Assembly: GCA_038496675.1 (NCBI GenBank)
Contig: CM076668.1
Coordinates: 3,596,865 to 3,660,864 of the forward strand
DNA length: 64,000 nt
Source: Rachycentron canadum
Lineage: Eukaryota; Chordata; Actinopteri; Carangiformes; Rachycentridae
Direction: 5' to 3'
Both the position numbers and the translations under genes were made by a program. Below are positions 13,301-28,500 of this stretch, one piece after another (positions within the stretch are counted from its first letter, which is position 1; each line of letters opens with the position of its first letter). The notes under the pieces are model-generated. The model made no database searches, was not told where the DNA came from, and was given only the letters and a program-made list of their open reading frames with translations.

Positions 13301-16300
13301 ACCAGCTTGTGTACCTTCTTGTGTTTCTTCCAGATGAGCCAGAGCCATTTCTCATACTTTTTCTTTGTCTCCTTCTGCCCGTCTCTGTTCTGCACTTTTC
13401 CTCCTGGCCATTCATCATCTGTCACTCCTGCCCTCCTTGTTTTTGTCTCCGTCTTTTTACCTCCTCTCTGTATCATTCTGTTGGTCTGTCTGTCTGTAGG
13501 AGTTACCAGAAAAATGGAACTATGTGAAAAAGCAGGCAGTGTTGGTCAAACAGCAGGTTGCGCCGCTGCAGGGCATCGAGGTAGCTAGTCTGCGTCGTAA
13601 GTGTGCATCATTCGATGTGGAGCAACACACCTTCAGGGAGCACTTCCGCAACAATGGGCCCTTCAGGTAAAGGAAAATTTTTTCCTTATAATTAACATTT
13701 CTACGCAACCCCGCAGCTTGCTGATAGTAAAGCTAATATCAAGCCCGACAGGGATGGTTTTTGGAGGGGAGATGAAATTTTTAAAACAGAAAGCAATAAT
13801 TGTTTTATCTTAATGATGTTGTTTTCATAATCTTGTAGGCCAAAATTATAATTGAAAATAAAATTGGAATAATAGCCCTGCTCTACGACGTAATGTAAAA
13901 AGTACCAATGTTAATGGCTGGATTGCAACCGCAGGCTCACCCCTATAAATGGGTTTGTCACTGACTAATGCAACCTATGATGCTGTTCCAGTAGAGTTGT
14001 AGAGCAATTTTATATTAGTGTGGAATTCAGAGTTGCAAAATTTACTTCTCCAAGACTTTTCTCAGCAGTAAAACGATCAGCATCCCAAGTTCTACTTTCA
14101 ATCCATGATAGAATCTCACTGGTTGTGTGTCAGGGAGGTCAGAATATTTAGGGTTAAAGTTCAGTCTGGTTGAACCTGATGAAACGTCAATTTAGTGCCC
14201 TGTAACCTTAAACAAAAGTTTGGTCTACAAACCAATGTTGTAGAAAAACAAATGAAACTTCATTAAAAATGTTTCCTCATGTTGAGAAAATAAATCAGGC
14301 AGCTACATTGAAGAATAAACCTGTTATGAATATGCTTGTAACTAATGTATTATGTCTTACTGTTTGAATAGAGTTGTCCAATGTACTGTGCAGCTTTTTT
14401 CTCTAAGTTCAGCTCGTACCTTTTGAAGAGATAAGACTGTCACTTCTCACCTTCTCACTCGATAATAGAAAAGTGTTATCTTGAGGCTCTCACATCCGAC
14501 AAGGCTAATTGAATCTTAACATAATGATAATTAATTCATAGGTAGAGATGCTTCGTCATAATGTCTAATTGTCAGATTAGTTATGTGTATAATTGGTCTC
14601 TTAATAACCTAGTGATTATTTTCCCATTAATGTCATGGAAGTCATTGTTAATTGTCACAGTGTGCAGTTAGGTCTGGTGTCGCTGCAGACAAATCAGGCT
14701 TGGCAAAACTGCAGCCTTTCATTGCCTTAACAGCCTGATTTATACTGTGCTTGTACAAATGTGTGTGTATGTGTGGTCTGATTTGTGCCTATGTGCACTC
14801 ATGCATCTGTCCAGGTTTGACAGCGAGAACCCCTACCAGATGTTGGATGTGTTCCACTGGCAGATCCAGGAACGGGAGGTGGTGATGGCCTCCCTGGTGG
14901 AGTCTGCCAGCTTGTTTGAGGTCACTGTCTCCGAGTACAAACAGCTCAGACAATGCAGGTAAAGCCCTAAGCTGGAAGGAGAAAGCACCACAAGCCTGTG
15001 CCAAATTTGAAACTAATGAGCCACTGTAGCAAAGATGCTCTTTTACATTTACAGTCAGTTTCTAAAGTATTGCCATTTTCACGCTGTTTTATTTCACTTT
15101 GTCCACTCTGCTTTGTCCCCAAGGCGCGAGGTGAGCCTGCTGAAGGAGCTGTGGGACATGGTCACCATGGTGGAATCCAGCATGACCGCCTGGAGAACGA
15201 CTCCCTGGAGGGAGATCCATGTGGAGGACATGGAACTGGAGTGCAAATGCTTCTCTAAAGATATATGGAGCCTGGATAAAGAGGTGGGTGAGGATGGATG
15301 GATATTTAAAACACCTTAGTGGGAGAAAAGTGTACAAGGCTGAAAAAAGGTGGACAGGATAAATTAATCTTGAAACACTGACATGGATAAGTAACTTCCA
15401 ACACCAATTGACCACCAGTCATTTTACCTTGAAAACCTTTGGAAATGTAATGTAATGTTGAAGCACTGTGCAGTCTGAGGGTGGGATGCTCATTTTCCTT
15501 GCACAACTGTGGCTGCTGTCTCTGTTAGCATGGTGTCTTGTAATTAGCTAACATCCATAAGTTCCTTTTTCAAGGAGCTATTTGTTTAACTTTTGCCACA
15601 TAGCTTACATTAGCGTTAGCAGCTGTTTATTTATCAGTCTGGAAGAAATGTTGTAAGTATAGCATCAAACTTGATTCCTTTACTCACCAACATCTGTCTC
15701 CAGAGGTGGAAATGAACACCAATTGACTCTTGTCTCTATCTCCTCTTTTCTCCTAGTGAAGTTAGCATGCTAACCAGCTAGCCCTGGTCTGTCTCCTCAC
15801 TTTCAGATAGCAACTCACTGTATCTGTCCTGAAGGTGTAGCTGCTCAGAGGACGTATTATTAGGACAACCTCTTGTCCTAAAGATAACAATGGCTGAAGC
15901 TCTTGTCAAGTGACAATCATCACCGTCTGCATCCAGCAAGAAACTAGCAGCAGAGAAAACTTAAAAATACAAACTTTAAATATCCTTATTTTAAAGCAAG
16001 TCAGCTGGACGCATCAAAAAATCAGATCATACTTACAAAACAGTAACTGAACGTTAATGTGCAGATTGTCTACATCTCTCTAAAATAAAGGACACACTTG
16101 ATTTCAAAAATGGTGAATCTGCCCCTCCCTCTTATCATTAAACTGCTTCTGTGATGTACTAAAAATATAGCCTGTCAGGTGTACCCATAGCAAACAAGGG
16201 GTCAGAGAAACATGTTTGTTTTTACTTTCAGCTGCAGCTGGGAATGTGTACCCATGAGCAATACTGCTGGAAGAGACCAAATGTGTATAAGAGCATGGAT

Positions 16301-19300
16301 GTCAACAGAGTAAATTGTATGAGAATAAATTAAATTAAGATTAAATTCTAAATTGCAGCTTCAGGCCCCATAACCTCTGTCAAAAGCCCTTTTACTGATT
16401 CCTGGCTTTTGTCTCCTCTAGGTTAGAGCATGGGATGCCTACACAGGTTTGGACAGCAGGGTAAAGAACCTCCTCACTTCTCTGCGGGCTGTGGCTGAGC
16501 TCCAAAACCCGGCCATACGAGCCCGACACTGGCACCAATTAATGGCTGCTACTGGAGTCCGCTTCACCATGGACCAGGTTTCCAATTTATTCTCAAAGAT
16601 GAGCAATGAGATCATTCTAGGTCTATAGTTTCTTTTATCTTAGGCTGAAATTCTTATTTTTTTATTAGTACAGTTGCAGCTTTTTAATATTTGAAATAAG
16701 CAGTGGTAGTAATAGTGTGCCACTGATTTACCTTCAGAACACGCATGCACACACAAACACACATGGCAGGTTTCTCCTGTTACTGTTTTTCAGGACCTTA
16801 AAGAAGGAGCCTCAGTCACCTATAGGAAAAAACAGAAAGAAAGAAAACTTCTTTTTTTTAAAAATTTTTTTACCACCGACCTCCCTTTTAAGGCAAATAC
16901 TAAAACAAGTGGATGACTTTTCATTGTTAGATGCTTGGTATAAATATTTATCTGCAGTTACAAGGATTTACAGCAACAAGCTAGATTTGCTTTGACGCCA
17001 TATTTTTATGGTTTAGGGATTTTTACTGAGCACTGGCTGGGTTGAGTGATTAATCATTTTCATATCAATAGTCAATATTTTTTGTTTGACTTAACATGAA
17101 GGATTCAAGGTTGTGAACTCTTTTTATCAGGCTTACATAAACTTTAGGCAGCTACCGCCCAGAGTTTAAACAGTATCAGATAGCCTTTGTGCGAGCAGCC
17201 TGTGAATAATAGTGTTACAGCTGTAGTAATTAGTATTTCCTGTTGGTGACGCAAGTATCAAATATGCAGAAGCACTGACTTTTTCTTGCTTGTAGGTGAT
17301 GATGGTTAGACTGGGACATCAGGATCTGCAGTTTGATTATATGACACTTAAACTGAAACCAATAATCACAGACACTGCTCACCTGTAATGTGTTACTAAT
17401 ATTAGTATATTATATAATGGAGCTTATATCAAGTATGGGTAAAGTACTGATGTGATTTTCTGTGAGCAGGAGACCACTCTGGCTGATCTGCTGCAGCTCA
17501 ACCTGCACTGCTTTGAAGAGGAGGTGAGAGGGATCGTGGACAAGGCAGTTAAAGAGATGGGGATGGAGAAAGTCCTCTCTGAGCTCAACTCCACGTGGAC
17601 TGGTACTGGAAGGGGACTTTCCGAATGAGAGCTTTTCATATTGCCATCCAGAGTTTATGACCAGTTGAATTTAGTGTACTGATCCCTTCCAGGTATGCAG
17701 TTCCAGTACGAGCCCCACCACCGCACCCAGGTGCCTCTGCTTCGCACAGACGAGGAACTGATTGAGACGCTGGAGGACAACCAAGTCCAGCTGCAGAACC
17801 TCATGTCATCCAAGTACATCGCGCACTTCCTGGATGAGGTGTCGTCATGGCAGGGCAAGCTGTCTGTAGCTGACTCGGTCATCTCCATCTGGTTCGAGGT
17901 GCAGCGGACATGGACCCACCTGGAGAGCATCTTCATTGGCTCTGAGGATATTCGCTCACAGCTGCCCGAGGTTACAGAAAAGTGCACACACGCACACGCT
18001 TAATTACAGCTCTGTATTTCAGGTGACGCGCTCATATGCATGCAGACCTTAACCTGCCATATGAACACAGATAGCACGACTGTTAATGGATGATAATTAA
18101 GAATACATTGATTAGCCCATACTCGAAGTTTAGGAGCTGAGATTAACTTTTTAATTGCTCCCATGATGTTGGGGCTGTGCTTCAACCTGGATGTTGGCTC
18201 TTGAACCTGTGATTCTGCCCCCTTTCCTGTGGGAATCTAAACCTGAAATCCTCTGCAGGACTCCAGGCGCTTTGAGGGGATCGATACTGATTTCAAAGAA
18301 CTGGCAAATGCCATACATGAAACACCCAATGTAGTGGAGGCCACCAATAAGGCAGGCCTGTTTGGTAAACTGGAGGACATCCAGAGCAGGTAAGAGGCGT
18401 CTACATTTATACTCCTCATATTTGTTATCACATGGTGACTCTGTGGTTGTCTCTGCAGGCTGTCTCAGTGTGAAAAAGCTCTGGCAGAATACCTGGACAC
18501 CAAGCGTCTGGCCTTCCCCAGATTTTACTTCATCTCTTCAGCCGATCTGCTGGACATCCTGTCGAATGGGACCAACCCACATCAGGTGGCTTTACTCATT
18601 CTTGCCTGAAGGCTAGCAATGAATCTTATGCTTCAGTCTGTTTAGAGTCTCTTTATGCAGCACTTTGTTCTGGTTGCAATAAGAAGCCCCTTTGCTGTTG
18701 GCTGTTGTAGTTCACTCAGTGTCCACACAGGGGCAATGTCGCTCATAGTTTGGCAGCCCGCTCCAACCTCCATCATGAGGACTTTGTTTTATGCATTTCC
18801 AGCTCCAAGACATAAATCACTGTTAAACACAACTTGTCACTAAATATCTATGAGAAGAAGTTTGCCAGCATGTAACGTAACACAGATTCTATACTTCTGA
18901 ACCCCAGTAATGAAACATTATTTATGCAGCAGTGAAGAAAAATACCAGTCAGACTATGAGCTGTGTGTAAATTTAGGCTGACTTTAATGTGTGTGTGTTT
19001 GCTTGCTTGCTTGCCCAGGTCCAGAAGCATCTTTCTAAGCTGTTTGACAACATGGCTAAGATGCGATTTGAGGCAGATGGAGAGGGGAATTCTTCGAAAA
19101 CCGGACTGGGCATGTACAGTAAAGAGGAGGAATATGTCCCCTTTAATCAGCCCTGTGACTGCACTGGGCAGGTAAAATAGACCCATAATCCTTTTATGTC
19201 TTTCAAATTGTGGTGCCATAACGTCTTCAGGCATTTATAATCTTCATCTTCATTAGACTCTGACAGAGGTTCTATGGACATCCACAAATGAATGTAATAG

Positions 19301-20657
19301 TTGAGAAAATTCACTAACCTGCTGTTTTCTGTAATGGAAAGACATTGAGGAAAAATATATGGCAAATGCAGATATCACAACACACAAAGGTTACAAATGA
19401 AATTGAGTCTGTCGTTGCCCCTGGGGTTTTGCATATCAAATCCCATAAATCCATTAATTTTCCATTACATCCCATAGTATTTGCCTGACTCCACATCCAC
19501 TCTAATGCTTATTAATGACCTCATTAGGGTCCATTGATAAGAGAGCCCGTTGGTGCTCACTTGATAGACAGAGCAATGTTTTTCTTAATTTGTAATCGTG
19601 GACCTGTTTTTTTGTATGTGTGTATATCTGTGTGTGTGTAAGGTGGAGGTGTGGTTGAACCGAGTGCTGGACACTATGCGCTCCACAGTTCGCCATGAGA
19701 TGACTGAAGCGGTGACAGCTTACGAGGACAAACCCAGAGAGCAGTGGCTGTTTGACTATCCTGCTCAGGTAAACAGGCTCAGTGGGATGTTGGTAGAGAT
19801 TTATTGAAAATCATGGTTATTTCTCTCTGAAATATTTCAGTCCAGTGCACACACTCACTAATGCCTTACACACACAGCTGATTACAGTGAATTGGTATTG
19901 TATTGTCTGTGATAATGAAAACTTATTTATACATGGCTACATGTTGTTTAAGTTTTCTGCTGGGTTTGTTCCTTTTCCTCACAACAAATCCCTTCCCTCT
20001 GTGTTCATTTATGGTCTGATGTTGCACCAAAAACCGTGACACTTCAGTTTCTATTCCACTGCAGATTCCAGTATGAGAAACAGGCTGGTGTGTTAGCCAG
20101 ATCTCAGCAGCTGAAGTGTGTGTGATGTCCAGTAAATCTGTACACATCTTGGCAACGGTTTATGCTACTATAGTGGTCAACTCTGGGTATTTGTCACCAT
20201 TTGTGATCATTTGTCACAAAAATCCAGGATATGACCATGAAAAAAAGCTTTAGCAGAGGCAACAAAATTGGAGGTCTGTAATCAGGTCACAGAAAATCAC
20301 CTACTTTACTATCATCTTGCAAATTGTTCAACACTGGAGGCTACAGTACAGGTTTGAAAAACCAAAAAAATAAACACATAAATTGAAATAAATATTAGAT
20401 CACAATATGGATAAAAACATTATGTGAGTCACCATTTCAGTTGGAATGATGTATTTTTTTTTCATTTCATATTTAAAAATTAAAGTGATGTGATATTCTT
20501 GTACAAAACTATCGTGTACATCTGCTGAAACTGATTTGTAGGTGGGCGCATCTCTGTAGCAACACAACACTCTAGAAATGCACACCAGTGTTGTGACGCA
20601 TACGTTTTACCTTTTTTTGCAGCTCCTGCAATTTGCATATTGCAATTGGCCAAATTG

Positions 20658-20694
<37 letters not shown>

Positions 20695-23600
20695 GTTTTG
20701 ATTAATTGAACAGCTCTACATTATAATGAAGTTGGTTTTCAAACTTCCCATACTACTGGTAATCTGTCAAAATAATTATTACCATACATGCAATGTGCAT
20801 TTCTTTATTTCAATGCACTAACTCTACTTGCATCATTTTTTTTTCAGTGATAGAAAAATGGGACTTAATGATGATGATAATTAATATCTTTACTTTCTCA
20901 TCTTTAATTGGAATTCAAACTATGAATCAAAATGTAAATTAAATTTACTTTAATTTTTTTGTAATTTACCAAAAAAAAAAAAAAATCATGCAAGAAGGAA
21001 GCTGGATTTATCCAGGTTTTCTCCTCCAGCTCAAATTTGAAATTGTTGCCTGTGAGGCAGAACTCGGCAAAAAAAAAAAAAAATAAAGCATCCAGGTCAT
21101 CTAATGATTATCATAAGTGTGAAAGTGCGGTTGTAAAGTGAGATGACAAACAAGCACAGTCGACATTTTTATTGACGAACGACAGTTTTCTCATGTTTGG
21201 TGTGACAGTTGGATGAAAATAGGATTCTGATCTTCAGTTAAAATTACTCCCCTGATTAATGGACAGGTCAGCTCCTCCAGTGTTCAAATGACTTTTTGCA
21301 CTGATCAGCAATATTAGCCTCAAAAATTTACTTTGCATCTCCAAATTTTCCCACATGTAGTACCTTAAGTCAATGTAAAGCCAACTTCACGTATGAGACT
21401 TATACTCGCATATGAAGTATATGTGCTTCATATGTCTCATTTGTTTCACATTTAGTGTGCAATTTCTTTAACTGTTTTGGGTCAGGTGGCGTTGACCTGC
21501 ATACAGATCTGGTGGACGTCTGATGTCGGCATGGCGTTCACCCGTCTGGAGGAGGGCTACGACAACGCCATGAAGGAGTACTACAGGAAACAGGTTTCCC
21601 AGCTTAACGCCCTCATCTCCATGCTGATTGGCCATCTTACACCAGGCGATCGGCAGAAGGTTATGACCATCTGTACCGTCGACGTCCATGCCAGAGACGT
21701 GGTGGCCAAGATGATCACTCAGAAGGTGAGGGGGGAGGGAAGGGGCATGTATAAATTCTTGTGCTGGCACGGTGACTGTTGCTGTGTTTTTTTTATTTAT
21801 TTATTTTTTATTATTATTTTTTTTTTTTTGTTTTTTTAAGAGGCTATTACCACTGAGTAATGCACTCAAGATATTCAAGCAAGGTATCTAATTTCCTTAA
21901 TTAGAGGGTGGAGAAGCACAGATTATTTTGGGTTTATATCAACTTTTAGCACTTTCTGCTCAACTTGTTTCTTGTTTTTTAAGGTGGAGAATTCTCAGGC
22001 CTTCATGTGGCTCTCCCAACTCAGGCACCGTTGGGGCGAGAAGGAGAAGCATTGTTTTGCCAACATCTGCGATGCCCAGTTTGTCTACTCCTATGAATAC
22101 CTGGGCAACACACCACGACTGGTCATCACTCCTCTAACAGACAGGTATGGAGGTGCCTTTTCATCATACCTTTGTTTGGACTGAGAAGCAACAAGACAAC
22201 ATGATTGCTCGTCAACTGACTGGCTGAAGCTATTTCAGTTGACCTTTAGCTTACTGCAGCTAAATCTTCTATTCTCACACTTAAAATGACCACAGTGGTA
22301 TGTTGACCAAAATGTTCAGTAAGTATTGAAACACCAGGTCCTTGATTTTAGACAGAAATAGATGAAATTAGGTTTCTACCTTCTACCTTTCCTCTTACTG
22401 GAAAGACAGAAATAGCTAATTAACATTAGCTTCATAGGTTGGCTTTTAAAAACTATGAAATGCTCCAGATGACTCGTTTTAGAATAAGAACCCTAAAACT
22501 GGTCTTAAATGTAGTCTTTGTGGGAATACTACATCCCATATGGCTGGCAAGCATAGCAATATTTGATATTACTGAGTATTGAATATTGGCCCAAGCCTAG
22601 TAGATTCATCCAGTCAGTATAGTATAGAGTCAGCATAATAACAGAAATAAGAGTTAGATATGTAAAGTAAATGAAAGTCAGTAAGGACTGAAGGTAAAGA
22701 AATCAAAGGCTATGACTACATATAAGGCATTTATTACACTCTTACTCACAAGGAATGACAATGAAAAAAGCAGCAGGTGACACAGAGACAGAACGAGACA
22801 CCAGAGATATGGAGGCGTGCTAGGGTGAGGTATGTGTGTCCTACACATTACGATTGGACTGTTCCATTCTTCTTCGTGTTGCTATAACAGAAATGTTGGA
22901 TACTTGAAGGATGCTTTACTCTTGTGTGCACACTTCCATGTAGACTGAAAGAATAGTTGTACAGATTAAACACCAGTCATAGCAGGACAGCAGCTCCCTG
23001 CTGCTGTATAATGTCAAACATGGACATTAACAGTGACTGATTAATCCAGACCCTGGGGCTGCTGGTGTGTAAACTTTGCCACATTAAAAAAGAGGAGGAC
23101 AGAGCTGCTAATGTTGCTTGCTAATTGTGAATGCGACAAATAGATTGCCGGCTGGTTGTTGAAATAATGCTTGGTTAGCTCACTTAATCAACATGTTAGC
23201 TCTTAACATGCAAATGTTTGGTTTTGTTAAACACTTGTTAATCTATTCTGTGTGTTTTTGGTTTTAAAATTGCCTAAAAGAGAACAAGACACCATCCTCT
23301 TTAAACGTCAAGTATCACTCTGACTGCAGTCTCATGTACAGGCTTGACAGGCCTGCCTTGCTTATAGTTGCAGTTGCTAAGCTATGATTGGAAAACTGCT
23401 GCTCCAGGAAGGGGTATAGTAACAGTCAAACGGCTAAAGGCAGTCAACCTGTGCACTAGGAAAGGTTAAATAAAAGAAAAATATTTGTCCTATAATCCTT
23501 TGTGGAACGATCAAACCTGCTAATTTGCATGAAGTCAATTCAACATCCATCAGAAGCACATTTTCAAAAGTCCATTTGTGGTGATGAATTTTTTTTCCTT

Positions 23601-24628
23601 AAACCCAAGGAGAAAATACAAACATCTCATGTGATGATAACCATCTTACTCATTGTGAGAATCTGGATTTGAATCATTATGCACACCCACCACAAGCAGA
23701 ACCTCTCAGAGCAGCTAGGCCTGGGCATTTTGCCAACAGCTCGTTCATTCACATGCACATGTTTCTGCAGTGTTCCTGATAAAGTTTCAACTACGCAGAG
23801 ATGAATACCTGCCTCCCTGAGCCCTTTGGCAAACTGCACTGTTTGACTGTGTGGTTTTCCAGACTGACCATTATTCCCTTTGAAGCCTGAACAAAGCAGG
23901 AACAATGGGCTTTGATGGCTGGATCAGCGGCCGTGTAGCAAGACTTCACCATATGGTGCATGGCCTTGCTACGACTCGCACAGTTCTCCACTGGCTCCCT
24001 TTCAACCATGGACTACGGACCAAGGGGCTGGGTGTCAAATCCTTTAATCCACGACTTGAGAAAACAGATAAAAGCATGATATCGTTACACTGCTTTTGTA
24101 GGTGAGAGAAGAATCCATGTCGCTGCCATAAAGTGAAAACCTGACATCACAGTCTGAAAATGAAAACCTCATTCTTAGTGAGACACTAACAGTGTTTCAG
24201 TGTCTCCTAAGGGATTTGAAAGGGTCAGTTAATGCAAAGTACAAAAAACATTTTCTAAGTGCCACTAGACAAGTTCATTTTAATATCTCATTTCAACAAG
24301 ATAGCAATTTAAAACACGTAACACATGAAAAGGCGAGACAAGAAGAAACAAAGAATAATTATTATTTTAGCAAAGAATAATTGAAAACAGAAAATGAAAA
24401 TCTCTAATCTGTAACTGCAGTTACATTTAATGTAAAGTATAAATTAAAAGAAGTCTTGATTAAGATGAACTGAGGGTTAGGAGCAGTGATTCTGGGAGTT
24501 TGTTCAAACTGATTTCCTTCTCCATGGTTAGTTTGAGACAGTAAACAGACCTGTTATAGACAAGCAGAGAGCTCTGGACGATTCATAATACAGCACTAGA
24601 TCAGAGTGTATAGCAGTAGCAGATAGAC

Positions 24629-24681
<53 letters not shown>

Positions 24682-25460
24682 AGAACAGCTCAGGTAAGAA
24701 GACAAAGATGACAAATCACTTTAACAACAATAACAGTAAAATAGTAATAATAATAACAGCAATAATAACAATAATAAAAATAAAGTTAATTAATAGTAGT
24801 AATTGTACTAGTATTTCAAAATCAATTCTTTGAAACAGTGGTACAGAGATCTGAGAACTGGACTAATCAGTCAGTGCAGCTATCTGATTGGCCAAACATT
24901 GTGAACCTTGGTCAGGATCCTGGTTCACATCTTAAAACATGTCTTTATGTTCAATTTCATGTAAATGCTCGTAGATCAAAATTGGCAAACTTGACTGAAG
25001 TTATTAGATGCTCCTGGGGTGTTCTGCCACTAGGGGTCACAGCACAAAATACTGATATTTACACCTGCTCCTTCATCAAAAAGGGTCTATAGCAGGCCCA
25101 TGAAACTAAATGGAATTCAGCTCTTATCAGTGTTATTATCACACATGTGATGTGTGAAAAAGGCCAGTCTGAGCCTTTTAATTATTTGAAATTATAAAGG
25201 TAAATAATCCAAGCAGATTTTAATGACAGCAGTGATAAAGGGAATGTCTAGATTGCCTGAAAGTGCCTGTATGTGCTTGTTTACTACTGACTGGTGTATT
25301 TGGTGAGTTCACCTTCTGCAGCAGCATAATTAGGCCAAAGGAATCACTTGTGCAAATCTATCACAGCAGGAATGTTATCGGCACAGTGTTAGCATTCGCT
25401 CAATAGTTAGTGCAGGATCTCCAAAGCTGCACCATTATGCAAAATGTCAGGAATGTTTTA

Positions 25461-25504
<44 letters not shown>

Positions 25505-28500
25505 AAGGATTGGAGGAGAATGAGTCACACCAACAAACTGATGTATGGCTGTTTCTTTAAAAAACACTATGATAAAATAAGTCACCTTGTCACAGCCACC
25601 CAGTTCAGTTTCACTCTTGTCTTCTATCTGGCTTCAGCTGCTGCGTGCAGGATGTCCTCATCTAGCCTACTCAATGACTGATTGTGAGATTTTTGGCCAT
25701 AATTCAAGAGAGAGTCATAAAGCCTGTTGGCACAGGTTTCCGGATGATACACTGTATACAGATGGGATCATTTGTCTTCTCCAAGCTTCTTTGTCTTGTT
25801 ATGCTTTCCAATATTTTCCCCCTCCATACATCATCTATTAACCAGCATCTCATTAAAATCATTGCTGTATTGATATTCAAGGCAAACCCAAGTGTTTATT
25901 GTCCTGATCAATAAAGTCCTTATTGTCTCCATCCGTTCACGTCCATGATGCCGCAGCTTTTTATTGATACTAGATGGGCCGGCTGTTTGTTAGTTCTGAC
26001 AGCGTCTGTGGGAGAAGCAATCACTGGCGTCACCAATCAGCCTGTGTGATAATCAAAGCACAGGAGCAGATTATATTATCATATAATGAGGTTATGTATG
26101 ATGTCGGCTGAGATGTTGTCAGTGCTGGTTAGGAGACTGTGTCAACTCAGTGTTTGTCATTTGTAATGTGTGCAGTCCTTGTAATGCTGCTGCAGAAATT
26201 AAACCTTCTACTCTGTATTTATTAAAAGTCAATCTGAAAATTTAAAGGTGTAGTGTGATGGAGGCTTAGTGTGTGAGTAGTGTGTAAGTGTGGAGCCTTT
26301 AGGGCTGAAAGTTGTCCCATCTTTGTTATTATTCCCAGGAATATATCAGCTAGAACAATAGCTCATGATACAAGCACACAATCTTTTAAGGTGGAAAAAA
26401 GCATTGCAACCACACAATAACCATTGCCTGAACCTCTGTTTTTCAGAATTTACTCTAAAACACACAGATCTGACCTGAACTTATTCCTGCTGCAAAGAAA
26501 GGTTTCAGTGATTTGCTGGAGAATTGTTATCTGGAATACAAAGGTGGACCTGTAGCAGTTGAATGTGTTTCTGCTCTGATCTGGTGTTGAAACCTTGAAT
26601 ATAATTGAAATGATTTAGTTGCTTGTTGAATCTTGTTGTGACAGATTTTACACAATCTATTCCTACGCATTGTAAAAAATCATTTTTGCCAGCACAGCTG
26701 GAGCTGCAGGTTTAGACTACTGTACTACTGTAGTTCATGTGATAGTTCAGTGTGCACGCACTTCGACATATCCGAGCAAAGACTCCTGAATTCCTGCAGA
26801 TATTTTCTGCTCCTCGGTTCCCAGCATGCATTTAGAGCAAACAAACACAGTATGGAGCTCGGACTTTGCCTGACTAATATCTGTGTTTAAAAGGCAGATA
26901 TGTGATTCATAAGGCCGATTAGTGATTAATTAATTATATTAATTTAACCAAAATTGACAAAATTTGCAAAGTAATGATTTTGTTCTCCTGTTCTGTTCTT
27001 TAAAGATTAATTCAACATTTTCAACTATAACACTAATTTTCACTTTCTTTGAGATGATGAGATCAGTATCACTGTCATGGTGCCAAGTGTAGAGCTAGCC
27101 TAGCTTAGTGTAAAGTTCAACAGTATCAACCTATCTAAAGATACCTAATTACTTTGTTGGATGTAATTTAATCTACACAGACACAAAATTACAAAACAAA
27201 AAAAAAAAAAAAATTGTGGTTGTGCTGAATTATATGCTAATTAATCCTGGACAACAACAGCTGAGGGTGGTGACTTCCTGAAGTCTTGTTGTCAGGGCAA
27301 CCATCATAGCTGCTGCTGAATACTCTCAATACTTCTTTCCTGCTACTTCCAATGCTTCTGATAAACTAAGATAAAATAAGATAATCCTTTCCTAGCTTAA
27401 ATATAAGTGAGACACGAGCGGTATCAATTTTTTCATCTCTCTAACTGAAGGCAAATACACATATCTCCTAAAATGTTGAGCTGTTACTTTAGATGTTGAA
27501 TGAATAAATGAATTTGAATGTTTTTGTTATTTAATTCATAGAAAGTAATTATGTTGGCACATTTTAAACTATAGAGAAGTGCAAAAGTCATTACGAGCCA
27601 AAAACTTCTTTGCCTGTGTGTAGTTAAGGTCCATGCTGTAATTGAATAAAGTAAAGTAACCTTGTCCTAATCTTTATAAATGGAAGACCAGTCAGATGAA
27701 TCAGTCATGAACAAACTAACTAGCTGTCACGCTGCATGCATGTGTGTGTATCTCCACCATATTTAGATGCTACATCACCCTGACCCAATCCCTACACCTG
27801 ACCATGAGTGGAGCTCCGGCGGGGCCAGCAGGCACAGGCAAGACTGAGACGACTAAAGACTTGGGCCGAGCCCTTGGGATCATGGTCTATGTATTTAACT
27901 GCTCTGAGCAGATGGACTACAAGGTGAGCTAGCGCACATGAGCACACGTCTCTGCATGTTGGCCCATTCACGTACCCAATGCATTCACAGCAGCCCATAT
28001 TATGCATATTTCTTTTCATCTTTGCCTGTGTCAGCGATATGGTATGCATTTGTCATTAAAGTTGTCAACTCACCTTTACTCCCTTCTCTTTTCATCTCTT
28101 TTCTTTTCATCCTGTATTTGCCTGCTTACCCTTTGAAAATAGGGCTGATTAAACTCTGATTCTTATTTCTCTACTAAACCTTGTCAAAATGTCCTCTCTG
28201 TATCCAGCCTCCACCTTGCTTCATTATGCACTCTTGTATACTCACACACATGTTCTGCGTATAGCGTGGTCAAGGGAGACATAAACATAATCTTGTGATG
28301 TGGTTTGCCCATCCTTCCCCCAGACAGAGCCATCATTACAGTATAGAGGCGTACAGCACCTCCGGCTATACACACCACAGCAAGGTGTTATAGAGAACTG
28401 TTAATATACTCCAGGAGGAACACAGGCAGTAGAATCTGTCTTCAGAGCCTCGCACTGTTACTCATACTCGGTTATACACTCACATGTGCACTCACACATG

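Larger units (their letters stand above)
22145..27766 (+). other. Intron 21-22, longest in the window
   Basis: 5,622 bases. Contents: an (AT)n tract (24631-24678), AAT-rich sequence (24720-24785), a (CA)n tract (25462-25501), and a fold-back element (27001-27491). Minus-strand open frames at 23627-24009 have no recognised homology. No exon is needed here, because exon 21 joins exon 22 exactly in phase. Confidence 0.7.

Noticed and set aside
13028..13588. 186-codon open frame spanning exons 9 and 10
   Set aside because: It reads through exon 9 and then the intron; exon 10 is in another frame, and the spliced version matches dynein exactly.
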